DNA of 51,575 nucleotides from NCBI GenBank assembly GCA_031256435.1, contig JAIRQO010000063.1, forward strand, positions 1 through 51,575, in the 5' to 3' direction. Below are positions 25,840 to 32,672 of this stretch, piece after piece. Below the pieces are notes generated by a model. It was given only the letters and a program-made list of their open reading frames with translations, ran no database searches and had not been told where the DNA came from. Within the stretch, counting starts at the first letter, position 1, and each line of letters begins with the position of its first letter. Position numbers and translations under genes: made by a program. The DNA comes from Cellulomonadaceae bacterium (lineage in GTDB: Bacteria > Actinomycetota > Actinomycetes > Actinomycetales > Cellulomonadaceae).

Positions 25840-25879
25840 GTATCTGTATGTATCGGCATTTATCGAAAAAGTGCGACGA
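25826..25879 (+). repeat. repeat B, right copy
   Basis: Direct copy of 24479-24532 with three mismatches. It lies upstream of the ATPase gene and carries its -35 region. Three of four minus-strand GATAC words are intact; the outermost is GATAA. Confidence 0.85.
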
Positions 25880-25912
25880 TGATGTGGGTCAGGACGGTAT
25901 CGCTCGGCTTGC

Positions 25913-26055
25913 GTGATTGGTCACCTTGATTGGCCACCCCGAGGTTTCAGGCACGCGGCCTCTGCCCGATTGGGCCTGGACTCTGTCCGCTTATTCCTGG
26001 GTAGTCCGGTGGCTACTTTTCGGCTTCTACAGTGGCCAACGGGCTACCCAGGGCG
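25913..26055 (+). repeat. repeat A, right copy
   Basis: Diverged direct copy of 24322-24451: GTGA-TTGG-TCACC, the same 29-base core (25996-26024), and the CCTGGGTAG/CTACCCAGG hairpin. Inner-stem changes partly keep pairing through a wobble, which fits a structure under selection. It differs by a short insertion before the core. Confidence 0.8.
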
Positions 26056-26094
26056 GAGTGTGCAGGGTGGTCAGCCCCCCAGCAGTGGTCAGGC

Positions 26095-26379
26095 CTAGAC
26101 GGCGTGCTCTTGCTTGGCGGCTACGTAGTGGGCGGCGGCGGTTTTGGCGCCTTGGTCGGCCCAACGCTTGGCCAGCACGGCCAACCCGGCTGAAGCCGCA
26201 GCAAAGGCCACGGCCTGCACCACGGTGGAATCCTCGTCCACCTTGCCTGTGGGCACGTCTGACTTGAACGCCACTTCCCACACCTTTTTCAGCACAAACC
26301 CGGCCAACCAGCCAGCAGCAATGGGAGCGGCCATCATCAGCAGTTTCATCATCATGGGGCTGTCATCGTCAAGGTTCAT
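26095..26379 (-). CDS. DUF4235-like small membrane protein
   Basis: From ATG 26379 (GAGGAC ribosome site) the protein has 94 residues; a longer open frame upstream runs through the riboswitch and is not coding. A hydrophobic helix (KLLMMAAPIAAGWLAGFVLKKV), a short polar loop and a second helix (VVQAVAFAAASAGLAVLAKRWAD) match the actinobacterial DUF4235 layout. It is divergent from the thiamine transport operon. Function unknown. Confidence 0.75.
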   Translation of the reverse strand: MNLDDDSPMMMKLLMMAAPIAAGWLAGFVLKKVWEVAFKSDVPTGKVDEDSTVVQAVAFAAASAGLAVLAKRWADQGAKTAAAHYVAAKQEHAV

Positions 26380-26496
26380 GGTGTCCTCATCAGGGTTGTG
26401 CGGCGGGCAGCGAAATCCGGACGTCCCACCCAGCATGTCCGAGCCGAGCAGGATGTCCCTCCCACCACCGTACCGCGCGTAGAATGGAACCGCTAA

Positions 26497-26592
26497 GACA
26501 GGGGAGCGCTCGGCAGAACATGGCCGGGGGCTGAGAGTGCGTTCGGCGCAGACCCTCACCACCTGATCCGGGTCATGCCGGCGGAGGAAGTC
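26497..26592 (+). promoter_or_regulatory. TPP riboswitch (THI box)
   Basis: The conserved core is plain: GGGGAGCGC, then CTGAGAGTGCG, GACCCTCACCACCTGATCC and GGGTCATGCCGGCGGAGGAAG. The last part contains GGAGGAAG, which is the ribosome binding site of the GTG start at 26594. TPP binding should therefore hide the site directly and shut off translation. A possible -10 box TAGAAT lies at 26480-26485. Confidence 0.95.
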
Positions 26593-26593
26593 A

Positions 26594-28330
26594 GTGAATC
26601 GCACATCCCCACCCACCCGAGGCACTCCCGCGTTCCGCCTACCGTGGGGGTGGCTTCTGGCCGCAGCCATGCCCGCCATTTTCGTAGCGCTCTTCTTTGC
26701 CTGGCCGGTCATCACCATGCTGATCAGGGGATTCACCTCCGACGATGGAGGTGGCACCCTTGCCACGGTGACCAGCGTGATGGCCAGTGCGCGCACGTGG
26801 GGGTTGATTCGGACCACGCTGCTTCAAGCCGTGATAGCCACCGCGGCAGCCACGGCGCTGGGCGTCCCCGCCGCGTACCTGCTCTACCGCACGCGATTCC
26901 CCGGGCGTTCAGCCGTGCGAGGCATCATCACCGTGCCCTTTGTCCTGCCCACCGTGGTGGTGGGTGTGGCAATGCGCGCTCTGTTCCGAACAGACGGATG
27001 GATGGGAGTGTTAGGCCTGGACCACACCATGGCTGCTGTGGTGGTGGCGTTGGTGTTCTTCAACATTTCCGTAGTGGCGCGCACCGTAGGCGGCGTGTGG
27101 GAGCGACTCGATCCGCGGGCAGAACAGGCCGCACGAGCCTTGGGCGCCACGCCCTTCCGCGCGCTGCGCACCGTGACTCTTCCGCAACTCATCCCCGCCA
27201 TCACTAGCGCTGCGGGGGTGACCTTCCTGTTCTGCGCCACCGCCTTTGGGGTGGTCCTGGTCCTCGGCGGGCCCCAATACGCCACGGTGGAAACGGAGAT
27301 TTACCGCCAAACCACCCAATTCCTCAACCTACCCACCGCCGCAGTATTGTCCCTGGTGCAAATCGTCATGGTGGTGGCGTCTTTGGGGGCTGCCGCCGCA
27401 GCGCGCCGCCGCACAGAACGGACCCTCGCGGTCACCACCGAGGCGCGGGCCGCGCATCGATGGTCCCACTCCAACCCTGGCGATGTGGTGGCGGCGATCA
27501 TCACCGGTGTCACGGCTGCGGTGCTCATCATCGCGCCCTTGGGCGCGTTGCTCCTGCGTTCCTTCCAGGACGCCCACGGGAATTTCACCCTGATGAACTA
27601 CCAGAACCTTGGCACCACGGGATCGCGCAATGCGCTCAACGTGACGGTGTGGCACGCGCTCGGGACATCGCTGCGGACCGCGTTCATTGCGGCTCTGGTG
27701 GCCATGGTGGTGGGATCGCTCGCGGCGTTGGTGCTTTCACGCAGGCCGCGGAATCAGATGGCAGTCCGCGCGCTGATGGGATTTGATGCGCTGTTGATGT
27801 TGCCTCTGGGGGTCTCCGCCGTGACGGTGGGCTTCGGCTTCCTGGTGACGTTCACCACGCGTCTGCCAGGCGGGATGGACATCCGCACCTCGGGCCTGCT
27901 GGTGCCACTCGCCCAAGCCGTGGTGGCCATCCCCATGGTGGTGCGCACCATGCTCCCCGTTTTGCGCGGGATCGATCCTCGGCAACGCGAGGTAGCGGCA
28001 GTGTTGGGGGCATCCCCGGCACGCGTGCTGTGGACGGTGGACGTTCCGCTGGCTGCTCGGAGTGCCGCGATGGCTCTGGGGTTTGCCCTGGCCATCTCGC
28101 TGGGGGAGTTTGGTGCCACGGCATTTTTGGCGCGTCCGGATTCCGCTACGTTGCCCGTGGTGATTGTGCGGTTGATGAGCAGGCCGGGCGCGGACAACTA
28201 CGCCATGGCCCTGGCCGCCAGCGTCATTTTGGCGGCTCTGACCGCTGCGCTCATGCTTCTTGCGGAACGGGCGGCAACGCTGGACCGGTACGCTGGCGCT
28301 GCCACCACTGCGTCAGAAACCCATGCTTGA
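26594..28330 (+). CDS. thiP: thiamine-type ABC transporter permease (two fused domains)
   Basis: The 578-residue membrane protein contains two permease domains with about twelve helices. Each half has the EAA loop that docks the ATPase: EQAARALGATPFRALRTVTLP and REVAAVLGASPARVLWTVDVP. This architecture is that of ThiP/FbpB-type importers for thiamine, TPP or iron; the TPP riboswitch directly upstream argues for thiamine or a precursor. The start is GTG 26594, whose ribosome site is inside the riboswitch. The ATPase gene follows after 50 bases. No periplasmic-type binding protein gene is next to it, which is unusual for this importer class. Confidence 0.85.
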   Translation: MNRTSPPTRGTPAFRLPWGWLLAAAMPAIFVALFFAWPVITMLIRGFTSDDGGGTLATVTSVMASARTWGLIRTTLLQAVIATAAATALGVPAAYLLYRTRFPGRSAVRGIITVPFVLPTVVVGVAMRALFRTDGWMGVLGLDHTMAAVVVALVFFNISVVARTVGGVWERLDPRAEQAARALGATPFRALRTVTLPQLIPAITSAAGVTFLFCATAFGVVLVLGGPQYATVETEIYRQTTQFLNLPTAAVLSLVQIVMVVASLGAAAAARRRTERTLAVTTEARAAHRWSHSNPGDVVAAIITGVTAAVLIIAPLGALLLRSFQDAHGNFTLMNYQNLGTTGSRNALNVTVWHALGTSLRTAFIAALVAMVVGSLAALVLSRRPRNQMAVRALMGFDALLMLPLGVSAVTVGFGFLVTFTTRLPGGMDIRTSGLLVPLAQAVVAIPMVVRTMLPVLRGIDPRQREVAAVLGASPARVLWTVDVPLAARSAAMALGFALAISLGEFGATAFLARPDSATLPVVIVRLMSRPGADNYAMALAASVILAALTAALMLLAERAATLDRYAGAATTASETHA

Positions 28331-28380
28331 GAAACCACCAGTCCTGTGAACCATGACACCGTGACGAAAGGACCCACCTC

Positions 28381-29112
28381 ATGACCTTGACCCTGAGGCA
28401 CCTCACCGTGCGCTACCCGCCGGATTCCAAACGCGAATCCTGGAAAGTGGCCTGCCAGGACATCTCCCTCACTGTGGCCAATCAGGAAATCGTTGCCCTG
28501 CTGGGGCCATCCGGGTGCGGAAAATCGTCGCTCTTACGTGCCGTGGCCGGATTGGAACCGCTGGATTCAGGTCGGATTATTTTCGACGACGATGATCTAG
28601 AGCGAGTTGCCGTGCATCAGCGTGGTTTTGGCCTGTTGTTTCAGGATGGACAATTGTTCACCCACCGCAACGTGGAGCGGAACGTGGCCTACGGTCTGGA
28701 AGTGCAGGGGTTGCCCAAGGAGGAGCGTGTGGCCAGGGTGGCGCAGTTGCTGGAGTTGGTGGGGCTGAGTGGGTACGGCAAGCGGGATGTGGGAACGTTG
28801 TCTGGAGGGGAAAAGCAGCGCGTGGCGCTGGCGCGAGCCCTGGCTCCGAAGCCGCGATTGATGCTGCTGGATGAACCCTTCTCCGCTTTGGACCGGTTGC
28901 TGCGGGAACGCCTGGCCGGAGAGGTGCGAGAGATTTTGGTGCAGACCGGGACCCCCGGCGTGTTTGTGACGCACGATCATGAGGAAGCGTTCACCGTGGC
29001 GGACCGCGTGGCCGTGATGTTTGACGGCGAGTTGGTGCAGGTGGGGACGAGGGATGAACTGTTCGCGCATCCCGCCACCCCCACGGTGGCCGAGTTCCTA
29101 GGAATTGAGTAG
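28381..29112 (+). CDS. thiQ: ABC transporter ATP-binding protein, thiamine-type
   Basis: The 243-residue ATPase has Walker A GPSGCGKS (42-49), Q-loop LLFQDGQLF, signature LSGGEKQRVALARAL (about 140), Walker B LMLLDEPFSAL, and the H-loop VTHDHEEA. There is no extra C-terminal regulatory domain, as in ThiQ. An AAAGGA ribosome site precedes ATG 28381. It pairs with the fused permease upstream under the TPP riboswitch and powers uptake. The specific symbol rests on the riboswitch context. Confidence 0.85.
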   Translation: MTLTLRHLTVRYPPDSKRESWKVACQDISLTVANQEIVALLGPSGCGKSSLLRAVAGLEPLDSGRIIFDDDDLERVAVHQRGFGLLFQDGQLFTHRNVERNVAYGLEVQGLPKEERVARVAQLLELVGLSGYGKRDVGTLSGGEKQRVALARALAPKPRLMLLDEPFSALDRLLRERLAGEVREILVQTGTPGVFVTHDHEEAFTVADRVAVMFDGELVQVGTRDELFAHPATPTVAEFLGIE

Positions 29113-29130
29113 GCGCCCGCCTGCGCCGGA

Positions 29131-29171
29131 GCGAGATACTGCGACACCCTGCGGGTGCGCAGCATGACGGG
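29131..29171 (-). repeat. dispersed palindromic repeat, copy 1
   Basis: Read on the minus strand: CCCGTCATGCTGCG, a variable GC-rich middle, then CGCAGTATCTCG. The arms ATnCTGCG and CGCAGnAT pair. It lies just after the ABC ATPase gene, opposite in orientation to copy 2, so the pair may act as a bidirectional terminator. Confidence 0.8.
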
Positions 29172-29196
29172 TTGTGTGGGTGGGATATGGGTTTGA

Positions 29197-29243
29197 CCCG
29201 TCTGTCATTCTGCGGGCCCGCAGGGCCTCGCAGAATCTCTCGG
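29197..29243 (+). repeat. dispersed palindromic repeat, copy 2
   Basis: CCCGTCTGTCATTCTGCGG, a GC-rich middle, then CTCGCAGAATCTCTCGG. Same pattern as copies at 29131, 38607 and 40117, in the spacer between the convergent ABC ATPase and pgi genes. A second hairpin (GCCGGGC/GCCCGGC near 29278-29305) follows it. Confidence 0.8.
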
Positions 29244-29340
29244 AGCGTAGCGAGGAAACTTCGTGGGGCACAGATGCCGGGCCGATCTAGTGACCGGCCC
29301 GGCATCGTCGAGGGTTCAAGAACTACGGAGTCCCGTGCAG

Positions 29341-31065
29341 TTACTTGGCTCCGCGCAGTTCTCGATACTTGCTGACCAGGCTGCGCGTGGACGCATCCTG
29401 GGCGTTCAGAGCGGCATCGTCGCCCGAGACAGCCGGAGCAATCTCCATGGCGAGCTTCTTGCCCAACTCCACACCAAACTGGTCAAACGAGTTGATGCCC
29501 CACACAATGCCCTGCACAAAGGTGAGGTGCTCGTAGAGGGCCACCAGTTGACCCAGCACGGACGGCGTGAGGGCCGGGGCCAGGATGGACGTGGTGGGAC
29601 GGTTGCCCGAGAACACCTTGGCGGGAACCAGGGATTCGGGCGTGCCATCGGCGCGCACCTCGGCGGCAGTCTTGCCAAAGGCTAGTGCCTTGGTCTGCGC
29701 AAAGAAGTTGGCCAGGAACAACTCGTGAACATCGGCGCCAGGCTTCACGGCTCCGCCGTCGCCGTCCTCATCCACCAGGCCGTAGGCCGGGTTGGCCACG
29801 GCAATGAAGTCAGCCGGGACCAGGCGCGTGCCCTGGTGAATCAGTTGGTAGAAGGCGTGCTGGCCGTTGGTGCCGGGCTCGCCCCAGAACACCTCACCGG
29901 TGTGCGTGGTCACGGCGGAACCGTCCCAGCGCACGGACTTGCCGTTGGACTCCATGGTGAGTTGCTGGAGGTACGCGGCAAACCGGTGCAGTTGCTGGGC
30001 GTAGGGCAGAACGGCGTGAGATTCGGCGTGCATGAAGTTCACGTACCAAATGTTCAACATCCCCATCAGCACCGGAACGTTCTGGTGGAACGGCGTGGTG
30101 CGGAAGTGGTGGTCCATCGCTTTGAAACCGGCGAGTAGTTCGCGGAAGGCCACAGGGCCCACGGCCACAGACAGGGCGGTACCAATGGCGGAGTCCACGG
30201 AGTAGCGGCCGCCTACCCAATCCCAGAATCCAAAGGCGTTCTTGGGGTCAATGCCAAAGTCCGCCACCTTGTCCAGCGCGGTGGAGACTGCCACAAAGTG
30301 CTTGCGCACAGCTGCCTTGCGGGAGGCGGCGGTCTTCTTCACGGCGCCGGCCTTGGTCAAGCCATCCAGCAGCCAGGTGCGAGCCAGGCGAGCATTGGTC
30401 AGGGTTTCCAGCGTGGTGAACGTTTTGGAGGCCACAATGAACAGTGTGGTTTCCGGATCCAGATCGGCCGTTTTCTGAGCCACATCGGTGGGGTCAATAT
30501 TGCTGACAAACCGCACGTCCAGGCCGGCCTGGCGGTACGGGGCCAGCGCCTCGTAGATCATGACGGGGCCCAGGTCCGAGCCGCCAATGCCAATGTTGAC
30601 TACCGTTTTAATGCGCTTGCGGGTGACGCCCTTCCAGGTTCCCTTGCGCACCTTGGTGGCAAACGCGGCAACCTTCTCCAGTTCCGCTTCCACATCCGCA
30701 TCTACGTCCTGGCCGTCTACGTGGAGACGGTCCGCATCGGCAATGTCTGCCAGTGGGCCGCGGCGCAGCGCGGTGTGCAGCACGGAACGACCCTCAGTAA
30801 CGTTGATCTTCTCACCGGAGAACATGGCCTCAATGCGCTCGGGAAGGCCCACTTCATAGGCCAGGCGCACCAGGTCACCCAGGATCTCGTCGGTCACCAG
30901 GTTCTTGGACAGGTCCACAAAGAGGTCCCCGGCCTGATAGCTCAGGCGTTCGGCGCGGGCTGGATCGGTGTCAAACCAGTCCCGCAGATCTGCTTGATAG
31001 TTCTTGTAGTGGTCTTTGAGGTCAGACCAGGCGAGCGTGCTCTTGGCATCAATCGGTTTTGTCAT
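29341..31065 (-). CDS. pgi: glucose-6-phosphate isomerase
   Basis: The 574-residue enzyme interconverts glucose-6-phosphate and fructose-6-phosphate. Both family signatures are seen: GIGGSDLGP with nearby VNIG, and the region [32 protein letters not shown] with the catalytic Glu and His; SKTFTTLET and [10 protein letters not shown] are also present. I chose ATG 31065 ([13 protein letters not shown]) because a -10-like TACCGT ends seven bases before it, fitting a leaderless mRNA; ATG 31071 is the alternative. The frame stays open further upstream through the tandem repeats at 31157-31272, which is not coding. The LacI regulator gene lies upstream on the same strand. Confidence 0.95.
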   Translation of the reverse strand: MTKPIDAKSTLAWSDLKDHYKNYQADLRDWFDTDPARAERLSYQAGDLFVDLSKNLVTDEILGDLVRLAYEVGLPERIEAMFSGEKINVTEGRSVLHTALRRGPLADIADADRLHVDGQDVDADVEAELEKVAAFATKVRKGTWKGVTRKRIKTVVNIGIGGSDLGPVMIYEALAPYRQAGLDVRFVSNIDPTDVAQKTADLDPETTLFIVASKTFTTLETLTNARLARTWLLDGLTKAGAVKKTAASRKAAVRKHFVAVSTALDKVADFGIDPKNAFGFWDWVGGRYSVDSAIGTALSVAVGPVAFRELLAGFKAMDHHFRTTPFHQNVPVLMGMLNIWYVNFMHAESHAVLPYAQQLHRFAAYLQQLTMESNGKSVRWDGSAVTTHTGEVFWGEPGTNGQHAFYQLIHQGTRLVPADFIAVANPAYGLVDEDGDGGAVKPGADVHELFLANFFAQTKALAFGKTAAEVRADGTPESLVPAKVFSGNRPTTSILAPALTPSVLGQLVALYEHLTFVQGIVWGINSFDQFGVELGKKLAMEIAPAVSGDDAALNAQDASTRSLVSKYRELRGAK

Positions 31066-31156
31066 GGCCATTACGGTAGAACCGCCCGTTCCCGCGCCAC
31101 GCCGCAGACGCGCGCAGCGTCCGCAAAAGGCACCCGTCTCGTCATCGCGCGGCGTG

Positions 31157-31272
31157 CCCGCACCTTCGTCGAACGAATACCCGTGCCCGCACCTTCGTCG
31201 AACACGTACCCGCACCTTCAGCGAGTCCGCACCCGCACCTTCGTCGAACACATACCCGCATTTTCGACGAAC
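31157..31272. repeat. five tandem copies of a 23-bp unit upstream of pgi
   Basis: The word CCCGCACCTTCGTCGAAC occurs at 31157, 31186, 31209 (diverged), 31232 and 31255 (diverged), mostly 23 bases apart. Each intact copy holds the near-palindrome TTCGTCGAA. The cluster lies between the end of the LacI gene and the pgi start. Confidence 0.8.
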
Positions 31273-31286
31273 ACGCTAAGAAGAGC

Positions 31287-32321
31287 CTAGGCCGCAGCCA
31301 CAAACGGTGCTGTGGAGCCGCGGACCACCAGTTCGGCGGGGACCTTCAAGGAGTTCTCCACATCCTCGTGTCCCAGCATGGACAAGATGGTGCGGTATGC
31401 CTGAGCGCCCATTTCCATCAGCGGCTGGGCCACGGTGGTCAGGGCCGGAGTGGCGTACATGCACTCGGGAACATCGTCAAAGCCCACCACGGACAGGTCC
31501 CTGGGAATGCTCAGTCCCATCTCGGCCGCGGCGTCCATGACACCCAGGGCCGAGGAGTCATTCGCTGCAAAAATAGCCGTGGGCGGCTCGGGCAGAGCCA
31601 AGAGTTTCCGCGTGGCATCCGCACCCCAGTTGCGGCGGTATCCACCGTCAACAATCATGCTGGGGTCATAGGGCAAGCCCGCCTCGGCAATGGCCTGGCA
31701 GTACCCTTGTTCACGGATGAGTGCCGAAGTCAGGTCCGTACGTCCACGAATATGGGCAATGCGTGTGTGTCCCAGATCAATCAGGTGCTGCGTGGCGGCG
31801 CGGGCGCCAGCCAGGGAGTCACAAGCGATGGAGGGAGGCCCACCCGGACCCATGCGCGGGTCAATGGCCACAATCGGCATGGCCACTTCCGGCAGAGCTA
31901 CGGAGGGCGTCAACACAATGGCGGCGTCCAGGATGGTTCCGCCGAGGCGGATCAACGAATCGCGCTCCCACCCCACCGTTTTGTCATCGGCAATGGCGGC
32001 GGAGTAGGCCATCAACTCGTAGTCCTTGTTGACGGCTTCGGCGGAGATGCCTTTGATGACCTCCGTGGCAAACGGGTCAAACCCGGCAAGCAGGATGCCC
32101 ACCACGTTGGAGGCGGAGTTCCGCATGGAACTGGCAGCCATGGAAGGCACATACCCGAGTTCGCGAACAGCCTCGTTCACGCGCTCAATGGTGGCCTTGG
32201 CCACGCCATACTTGCGATTGACAGCCTTGGACACGGTGGCTACGGACACTCCGGCGTGCCTGGCCACGTCCTCGATGGTCACCTTCTTTGGTGCCTCGAA
32301 TTCGGGTGAAACGATTGACAT
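31287..32321 (-). CDS. LacI-family transcriptional regulator
   Basis: From ATG 32321 (MSIVSPEF) the protein has 344 residues; the frame is open from 32357. Residues about 12-60 form the LacI helix-turn-helix and hinge (TIEDVARHAGVSVATVSKAVN, ELGYVPS.AA.SMR), followed by a sugar-binding periplasmic-type core (VGILLAGFDPFATEVIKGI; IAHIRGRTDL; AIFAANDSSALGVMDAA; VVGFDDVPECMYATPALTTVAQP). It is divergent from the GH3 glycosidase gene, which it probably represses until a sugar binds. Several AAACGTTT-like operators lie in the shared spacer, so autoregulation is likely. Confidence 0.88.
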   Translation of the reverse strand: MSIVSPEFEAPKKVTIEDVARHAGVSVATVSKAVNRKYGVAKATIERVNEAVRELGYVPSMAASSMRNSASNVVGILLAGFDPFATEVIKGISAEAVNKDYELMAYSAAIADDKTVGWERDSLIRLGGTILDAAIVLTPSVALPEVAMPIVAIDPRMGPGGPPSIACDSLAGARAATQHLIDLGHTRIAHIRGRTDLTSALIREQGYCQAIAEAGLPYDPSMIVDGGYRRNWGADATRKLLALPEPPTAIFAANDSSALGVMDAAAEMGLSIPRDLSVVGFDDVPECMYATPALTTVAQPLMEMGAQAYRTILSMLGHEDVENSLKVPAELVVRGSTAPFVAAA

Positions 32322-32672
32322 GTTTTCCACAGTAGTTTCCCGGTGCAACAATGTCATCGAAAACAGTTGAAAACGTTTGAAACTGGCGCGAATAGCGCAT
32401 CTGTGTCACTGGTTGATCGTTTTCGACGAGGTTTTGGCACGGTTTCGATGTGTTTCCACAGAACTTTCGGCAAAGTTTCCAAAGGTTTCGATGGCTCTGC
32501 GAGGGCTCGTCGGAGGAGATGACACAGCCCGACGAGCACCCCATCAGAACGGTGGAATCCTGCGGATGATATCGATTTCGATTTTGCGCCATTATTTGCC
32601 ACGTCCTACTGTGAGCAACGTAACATTCAGGTAACGGCTCAACGGTGGCCGCCTGTCAAGGAGAAAAACGTC
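32322..32672. promoter_or_regulatory. divergent LacI / glycosidase control region with operator-like sites
   Basis: The spacer holds several LacI-type imperfect palindromes with a central CG: TTGAAAACGTTTGAAA (32367-32382), GATCGTTTTCGAC (near 32415), related GGTTTCGATG words (near 32440 and 32483), and a clean ATCGA-TT-TCGAT (32571-32582) close to the glycosidase gene. No gene is visible. The glycosidase ribosome site is AAGGAG, followed by ATG 32673. Confidence 0.55.

Noticed and set aside
26380..26817. Upstream extension of the DUF4235 gene
   Set aside because: It would run antisense through the TPP riboswitch and permease gene; ATG 26379 has a good ribosome site.
31066..31251. N-terminal extension of pgi through the tandem repeats
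   Set aside because: The extra residues repeat FDEGAG from the DNA repeats and are not found in pgi proteins.
31157..31272. LexA/SOS boxes in the 23-bp repeats
   Set aside because: The units contain TCGAAC half sites but not the spaced second half GTTCGA of the actinobacterial SOS box.
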